NCBI RefSeq assembly: GCF_014207705.1
Contig: NZ_JACHIU010000001.1
Span: 5,448,501 to 5,512,500 of the forward strand
Direction: 5' to 3'
Length of the DNA: 64,000 bases
DNA from: Sphaerisporangium rubeum
GTDB taxonomy: Bacteria > Actinomycetota > Actinomycetes > Streptosporangiales > Streptosporangiaceae
A model generated the notes under the pieces. That model had not been told where the DNA came from and did no database searches. It was given only the letters and a program-made list of their open reading frames with translations. Shown here in pieces: positions 59,674-64,000 of this stretch (positions are counted from its first letter, which is position 1; each line of letters begins with the position of its first letter). The position numbers and the translations under genes are program-made.

Positions 59674-61238
59674 CAAACCTCGGCTCCCATGGGGTTCTGC
59701 GGTTCCGGCTCCTTGGGTGCGGTGACCTTGGCCTGGAACTCCTTCAGGCCGGGGATGTCCCCGCAGCGCAGCTGGATGGCGCGGGCCAGGTCGACCGCGC
59801 GCCGGATGATGATGTCGGTGCGGAAGGAGTCACCGACCCGCCGTATGGCGTCCTCACCGATGCGCAGCGCCTCCTCGCCGTCCCCCTCCAGCAGGCGGCA
59901 GTGCGCGCGGTCGAACCGGATCAGGGTCTGGTCGAGCAGGTCGCCGTCGTACTTCTCCAGCGCCTGCTCCAGGATCAGGTCGGCCTCCAGGGTCTGGCCG
60001 AGCCTGGCCAGCGCGTCTCCCTGGTGGAAGTACAGCTGGCGCTCGGTGTAGCCGAAGACGGTGTCCTCCTGCTGCGCGGGTGCCATCTGCGCGAACGCGG
60101 CCCGCGCGCGGGCCAGTGCGCGCTTGGCCTGGTCGACGACGTCCTTCTTGCCGCCGGCGTTGGCGAGCATGGACAGGGCACGCGCCTCGACGACCGGGGC
60201 CATGGCCTTGGCGGCACACGGGGTCTGGCCGGCCAGGTCGCGGCTCTTCTTGGCGAGCGTGAGCGCCTCACGCGGGTCGCCGTAGAACAGCGGGACCAGG
60301 GCCTCCCGCGCGGTGACCCAGGCGCGCAGCGCGCGGTCGCCGGTCTCGTCGGCGGCGCTGCGCGAGGTGCGGAAGAACGACCGGGCCAGGCGCTGGTCAC
60401 CCAGGTCGATCATGATGATGCCGGCGAGGCCGGACAGGCGCGCGGCGAGCGCGCACAGGCGTTCCTGGAGGTCGATGGGCTGGTGGCGCTCCATCGCCTG
60501 CCGGACGGTGCTGAACTCCAGCAGCACGTCGCACAGCTGGCGCATCGGCGGGGTGTTCATGTACTGGCGGCCGAAGGACGCCGCCGACTCCTCCCAGTGG
60601 TCCAGCATCGCCGGCGAAACGGTCGTCGAGACCAGGGTCTCGTCCATGCGGCGCCTGATGTTCTCGGCCGCATTGATCACTTCGGGGTTCAGCGGCACCG
60701 AGGCGCCGGCGATGACCCCCAGCAAAGTCCTGCGTAACACGTTCTCGTCCTCCTCACCCCCGTCCGCGGACGGATCGCCGGGTGGTTTCACCCAAAGCTC
60801 GCGAGAATCGGGGGAATTGTCGGGTTTGGCCTCTTGGAGGCCGCCCCGCACGACGCCGGGCATGCGGTGGCCGTGACCACAGATGCATGGCCCGTCGTAG
60901 CCGAGGGCGACCGGTTCGACCCGGTAGACGGAGCACAAATAGTGGAGATACTCGGGACCCGGCCTCTTGAGACCGCTCTCGTACGCGCTGAGGAGCGTCT
61001 CGCCGATGCCGGGCATCGGTTTGCCGTCGCGTTCGAACAACGCACGGACCTGCTCGATGACGTCGGCAAGCGCGATACCATGAGCCAGCCGGTGAGATTT
61101 AATGCGTGTTGTCCCGAAATGGGGACCACACTCTTCGTGAATCTCCTCGGCGATTCGCGCCGTGGTCCGACCCACCGCGAGCCCACGCGCCCGGGTGCGC
61201 CGCGCCAACTCCGTTTCCTTGTGCTGTCTGCCGGACAT
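59673..61238 (-). CDS. XRE-type regulator with C-terminal TPR-like domain
   Basis: 521 residues from the ATG at 61238 (GGAGGGG upstream); the ORF extends further without homology. HTH-like region about 45-115 with THR-like helices (TRIKSHRLAHGIALADVIEQ and LLSAYESGLKRPGPEYLHYL), then a long helical TPR-type region to the end. This is the actinomycete class of large XRE regulators with a TPR sensor, often controlling nearby or secondary-metabolic genes. It is first in an operon with the GNAT gene. A role in controlling the following peptide unit is inferred from position only. Confidence 0.78.
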   Translation of the reverse strand: MSGRQHKETELARRTRARGLAVGRTTARIAEEIHEECGPHFGTTRIKSHRLAHGIALADVIEQVRALFERDGKPMPGIGETLLSAYESGLKRPGPEYLHYLCSVYRVEPVALGYDGPCICGHGHRMPGVVRGGLQEAKPDNSPDSRELWVKPPGDPSADGGEEDENVLRRTLLGVIAGASVPLNPEVINAAENIRRRMDETLVSTTVSPAMLDHWEESAASFGRQYMNTPPMRQLCDVLLEFSTVRQAMERHQPIDLQERLCALAARLSGLAGIIMIDLGDQRLARSFFRTSRSAADETGDRALRAWVTAREALVPLFYGDPREALTLAKKSRDLAGQTPCAAKAMAPVVEARALSMLANAGGKKDVVDQAKRALARARAAFAQMAPAQQEDTVFGYTERQLYFHQGDALARLGQTLEADLILEQALEKYDGDLLDQTLIRFDRAHCRLLEGDGEEALRIGEDAIRRVGDSFRTDIIIRRAVDLARAIQLRCGDIPGLKEFQAKVTAPKEPEPQNPMGAEV

Positions 61239-61371
61239 ACCGGCCCCTCCTTCGTGACCAGGCACGCCTGACCACTTGTTCCGACCGGTCCCACCTGCGG
61301 CGACACGGCGACTAGCCCGGGTTTTGCCGCGTCCTGTTAAGAATGATGGACCAGATTTGACTGAGCGTGAA

Positions 61372-61399
61372 TGGACTGTTAGAGCCACTGGCATAGAAT
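61372..61399 (+). promoter_or_regulatory. Candidate promoter for the small divergent gene
   Basis: TGGACT (61372-61377) and TAGAAT (61394-61399) are spaced 16 bases, in the 317-base divergent region 61239-61555 between the large XRE gene and the 89-residue gene. A second TTGACT lies at 61357-61362. No other feature is seen in this stretch. Confidence 0.35.
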
Positions 61400-61555
61400 C
61401 GTCCCCCGCCGGGGACCTTCTTTCAACCCACTTGAAATAACTCCTTACCCATCGGATGACGGCCGTTCGTTGACCGCGTCGGCGGGGTCGGTCAGATTTG
61501 GCCACGCACCCGCGAATCACCCTCCCGAATCATGACTGCACAAGGAAGGCTCGAT

Positions 61556-61825
61556 GTGGACGACGGCTTCCGGCACCTGGAACGGTTGGTGGACGAACTC
61601 GACGCACGGGGACTTCTCGCCCGGGTCGTACGCACACAGTCAGGCCGGCCCTTCGTCCGGGTGATCAACCCGAGGGCCACGAGCCTCGCGGAGAACGTCA
61701 CCTGCCGGCCGCAGGCCTCCCCCGTCTACTACTGGTGGTCCTGGGGCGAGCGCATGCACCGCGCCGACGATCCCGCGGGAGCCGCGACCAAGGTCGCCAG
61801 AGTGCTGGCCGCGGTGTCCGACTAG
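61556..61825 (+). CDS. Small hypothetical protein divergent from the XRE-TPR regulator
   Basis: 89 residues from the GTG at 61556, chosen for the GGAAGG 6 bases upstream; an ATG 24 bases earlier has no Shine-Dalgarno. Carries a conserved-looking middle, VRVINPRATSLAENVTCRPQ then YYWWSWGERM. No motif of known function; a divergent small gene often belongs with the neighbouring regulator. Confidence 0.6.
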   Translation: MDDGFRHLERLVDELDARGLLARVVRTQSGRPFVRVINPRATSLAENVTCRPQASPVYYWWSWGERMHRADDPAGAATKVARVLAAVSD

Positions 61826-62281
61826 GCAGCGCGCGGGACCGGCAGGCCGCCCGCCTCCAACCGCGTCCCGCCCCCTGGCCGTCCACCGCGGCTATCCGGG
61901 CCGGCGGGGTGCCCGGTGCGGAGCGGTCGTACGGCGTGGCGACACGCGCGTACGGCCGCTGGGCACCCCGCCGGTTCCCGGCGAAGAGAACCACCGGGCC
62001 CGAACCTCCATCCGGGTCCGGAGGAGGCCGGGGATCCGTCCCCGGCCGGAGACGGCACGAGACACGCTTCCGGGTGCGTGTCCCGCGCCGGGTCCGCCGT
62101 CACCGGGGTTCCCCGGCCCGCCCTCCGCGGCCCCGGGCCCGGGTACTCCCGTCTTCCCCGGCGCACCGTGACGGCGGCCGGGCCGGTCGGCGAGCGCAGT
62201 CTGGTCAAGTACCGTTTTCTCTAGGTCAAGACCCGCGACTGAGCCGCCGGCCGGTCCGATCCACAAGGAGGATTCACCCGC
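61826..62281. other. GC-rich spacer with strong inverted repeats
   Basis: 456 bases without a supported gene. At 61901-61974 arms of 14 bases (CCGGCGGGGTGCCC and GGGCACCCCGCCGG) enclose a second near-perfect pairing (61922-61932 with 61950-61960, one mismatch), making a long hairpin. At 62026-62047 a 9-base perfect hairpin GGCCGGGGA / TCCCCGGCC has loop TCCG. They may be terminators of the small gene or structured RNA; the downstream channel gene starts at 62282. Confidence 0.6.
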
Positions 62282-63283
62282 GTGTCCCCGCTCGTCCCGG
62301 ACCCTTCGCCGACACCCGAACCGTCCCCGCTCAACCTCGAAAAAGGACTTGAGAACGCGTTGAGCGGCTGCGAGACCGGTAGTGGCAAGGACGACCCGAT
62401 CTGTGCGGCGCTGCTCCACTGGCTTCCGGCCGGCTGGGCTTCGCCGGTGGCCTGGCTGGTCGGCCTCGTGATCATCATCATCGTCGCGCTTCTGGTGCGG
62501 GCCGTCCTCCAGCGGCTGATCGACCGGGTGATCCGCCGGGCCGCCGAGGGCCTGCGGCCGGACCGCGCGCGCCAGCGGCAGGCGGATCAGGACATGTCCC
62601 CCACCGCGCTGCTGCTCAACGAGCGCCGCCGCCAGCGGGCCGAGACACTCGGCACGGTGCTCAGCAGCCTTGTCTCGGTGGTGGTCTTCGGCACCGCCGC
62701 GCTGATGGTCCTCGCGCGGCTCGGGCTGGACCTGGCCCCCGTGCTGACCAGCGTCGGCATCCTCGGGGTCGCCGTCGGCTTCGGCGCGCAGGAGCTCGTC
62801 AAGGACTTCATCGCCGGCATGTTCATGCTGCTGGAGGACCAGTACGGCGTGGGTGACCATGTCGACACCGGCTCGGCCGTCGGCACGGTCGAAGCCGTGA
62901 CGCTGCGCATCACCCGGCTGCGTGACGCCGACGGCCGGGTCTGGTACGTGCGCAACGGCACCATCACACGGGTCGGCAACGAGTCGCAGGGCTGGTCCCG
63001 CGCGCTGCTCGACGTGCCGGTGGCGTACGACGCCGACGTGAACGGCGTGCTCGACCTGCTCCAGCAGATCTCCACCGAGATGTGGGAAGACCCGCAGCTG
63101 CGCGACGTGTCCCTGGTCGAGGAGCCGCAGGTGTACTCCCTCGAGCAGCTCTCCGACAAGGCGATGATCTTCCGCATCACCGCCAAGGCGGTGCCGGCGC
63201 ACCAGGCCGAGGTGGCGCGCGAGCTGCGCATGCGGGTCAAGCGGGCCCTGGACCGCGCGGGTGTCCCGCTGGCCGGCGTCTGA
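62282..63283 (+). CDS. MscS family mechanosensitive ion channel
   Basis: 333 residues. Pro-rich N-terminal tail, hydrophobic helices at about 55-80 ([15 protein letters not shown]), 120-145, and a pore region [20 protein letters not shown] (about 157-176), then an MscS beta domain with [20 protein letters not shown] and a C-terminal alpha/beta part. The small-conductance channel opens under turgor stress. GTG start; GGAGG just upstream. Confidence 0.9.
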   Translation: MSPLVPDPSPTPEPSPLNLEKGLENALSGCETGSGKDDPICAALLHWLPAGWASPVAWLVGLVIIIIVALLVRAVLQRLIDRVIRRAAEGLRPDRARQRQADQDMSPTALLLNERRRQRAETLGTVLSSLVSVVVFGTAALMVLARLGLDLAPVLTSVGILGVAVGFGAQELVKDFIAGMFMLLEDQYGVGDHVDTGSAVGTVEAVTLRITRLRDADGRVWYVRNGTITRVGNESQGWSRALLDVPVAYDADVNGVLDLLQQISTEMWEDPQLRDVSLVEEPQVYSLEQLSDKAMIFRITAKAVPAHQAEVARELRMRVKRALDRAGVPLAGV

Positions 63284-63317
63284 GAAGGACCACCGGAGCG
63301 TGGGTACCCTTGGAGGC

Positions 63318-63707
63318 GTGTCCGCTACTCCGCAGGAATCCGAGTCGTTCTACGACGCCGTCGGCGGCGCCGAGACGTTCGAGCGCCTCGTCGAGCGCTT
63401 CTACGAAGGGGTCGCCGAGGATCCCCTGCTCCTCCCGCTGTATCCCGAGCCGGACCTCACCGGGGCCAAGGAGCGGCTGCGGCTGTTCCTGATCCAATAC
63501 TGGGGCGGGCCCGGCACTTACAGCCAGACCCGCGGTCACCCCCGGCTGCGCATGCGCCACGCGCCGTTCGTCATCGGCGAGGCCGAGCGCGACGCGTGGC
63601 TGCGCCACATGCGCGACGCCGTCGACTCCTTGGGCCTGGCCGCCGATCAGCGTGACCGGCTGTGGAAGTACCTGGAGTACGCCGCGCAGTCGCTGGTGAA
63701 CTCCTAG
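63318..63707 (+). CDS. Truncated haemoglobin (group II globin)
   Basis: 129 residues from the GTG at 63318. TACCCT ends 7 bases upstream, so the mRNA may be leaderless. The globin fold shows [20 protein letters not shown], the [15 protein letters not shown] segment with the group II WGG mark, and the proximal His in [20 protein letters not shown]. Binds O2/NO in haem; roles in NO or oxygen handling known of the family. Confidence 0.92.
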   Translation: MSATPQESESFYDAVGGAETFERLVERFYEGVAEDPLLLPLYPEPDLTGAKERLRLFLIQYWGGPGTYSQTRGHPRLRMRHAPFVIGEAERDAWLRHMRDAVDSLGLAADQRDRLWKYLEYAAQSLVNS

Positions 63708-63775
63708 GCGACCCCGCGTCCGTTCACCAGGGTGATCGACGCATAAGTGGGCCGATGAGGGGGACCCCACCACTT

Positions 63776-64000
63776 GTGACACATTCCCCTATCCCTTGGT
63801 GGCGTGACGCCGTCGTCTACGAGATCTACGTCAGGAGCTTCGCCGACGCCTCAGGAGACGGCGTCGGCGACCTGCGAGGCATCCGTTCCCGTCTCCCCTA
63901 TCTCGCCGCGCTCGGCGTGGACGCGGTGTGGCTGACGCCGTTCCAGCCGTCCCCCATGGCCGACGGCGGCTACGACGTGGCCGACTACCGCGATGTCGAC
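63776..64000 (+). CDS. GH13 alpha-glucosidase/amylase family enzyme, N-terminal part
   Basis: Incomplete at the window end. From the GTG at 63776 the frame starts WWRDAVVYEIYVRSFADASG and GDGVGDLRGI...YLAALGVDAVWLTPFQPSPM, the first conserved region of GH13 glucosidases. An in-frame ATG at 63755 is an alternative start. The active site is beyond the window, so the exact substrate cannot be read. Confidence 0.88.
   Translation, partial: MTHSPIPWWRDAVVYEIYVRSFADASGDGVGDLRGIRSRLPYLAALGVDAVWLTPFQPSPMADGGYDVADYRDVD

Overview
The window is chromosomal DNA from a high-GC actinomycete. The evidence is the very high GC with many GTG/TTG starts, a 16S-23S-5S operon of actinobacterial type without spacer tRNAs, paired clpP genes with clpX, a c-di-AMP riboswitch of the actinobacterial type, a mycothiol-dependent nitroreductase homologue, and an XRE/DUF5753 regulator beside an RsbW-like ATPase. 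Gene content fits a filamentous actinomycete of the Streptosporangiales, but the family is inferred, not proven. No phage, transposase, integrase or CRISPR array is visible.

Layout. 0-6 kb: end of a lipoprotein gene, then a probable beta-amino-acid catabolic locus (methylmalonate/malonate semialdehyde dehydrogenase, class III aminotransferase, divergent PucR-type regulator, P1/DmpA-family aminopeptidase). 6.3-7.8 kb: secreted phosphodiester glycosidase. 7.8-8.7 kb: gene-free, strongly strand-asymmetric DNA with a 29-bp tandem array, GGTCCC repeats and a 28-C run. 8.7-14.4 kb: rRNA operon on the minus strand. 14.7-23.6 kb: valS, clpX, clpP2, clpP1 (with a ClgR-like box), a Na+/H+ antiporter and trigger factor. 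23.8-32.8 kb: DUF5753 regulator and ATPase pair, tRNA-Pro, tRNA-Gly, flavin oxidoreductase, a 24-codon ribosomal protein bL37 gene, DeoR regulator-galT, a c-di-AMP riboswitch with a cell-wall protein gene, and a site-2 protease.

33-50 kb holds signalling and housekeeping genes: an atypical response regulator, PP2C phosphatase, Eis-like acetyltransferase, rpiB, def, an aldehyde dehydrogenase, an Rv2466c-like protein, pepN, lemA with a DUF2207-like partner, an amidase, a NERD protein and ilvD. 50-56 kb holds fmdB, an HTH-less WYL protein, an HNH nuclease, a prolyl oligopeptidase and purU, with three separate short tandem-repeat patches in the intergenic DNA. 56-64 kb: Nudix, a TPR/regulator/peptide locus, a mechanosensitive channel, truncated haemoglobin and the start of a GH13 enzyme.

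Most unusual is 56.9-61.2 kb on the minus strand. An XRE-TPR regulator and a GNAT acetyltransferase (stop and start overlapping) are followed by a separate promoter-like element, a strong Shine-Dalgarno and a 24-codon lysine-rich peptide gene whose stop overlaps (GTGA) the start of a 693-residue protein with a P-loop-less NTPase-like N-terminus and TPR repeats. This looks like a small-peptide (RiPP-like or signalling) system; the function is inference only.
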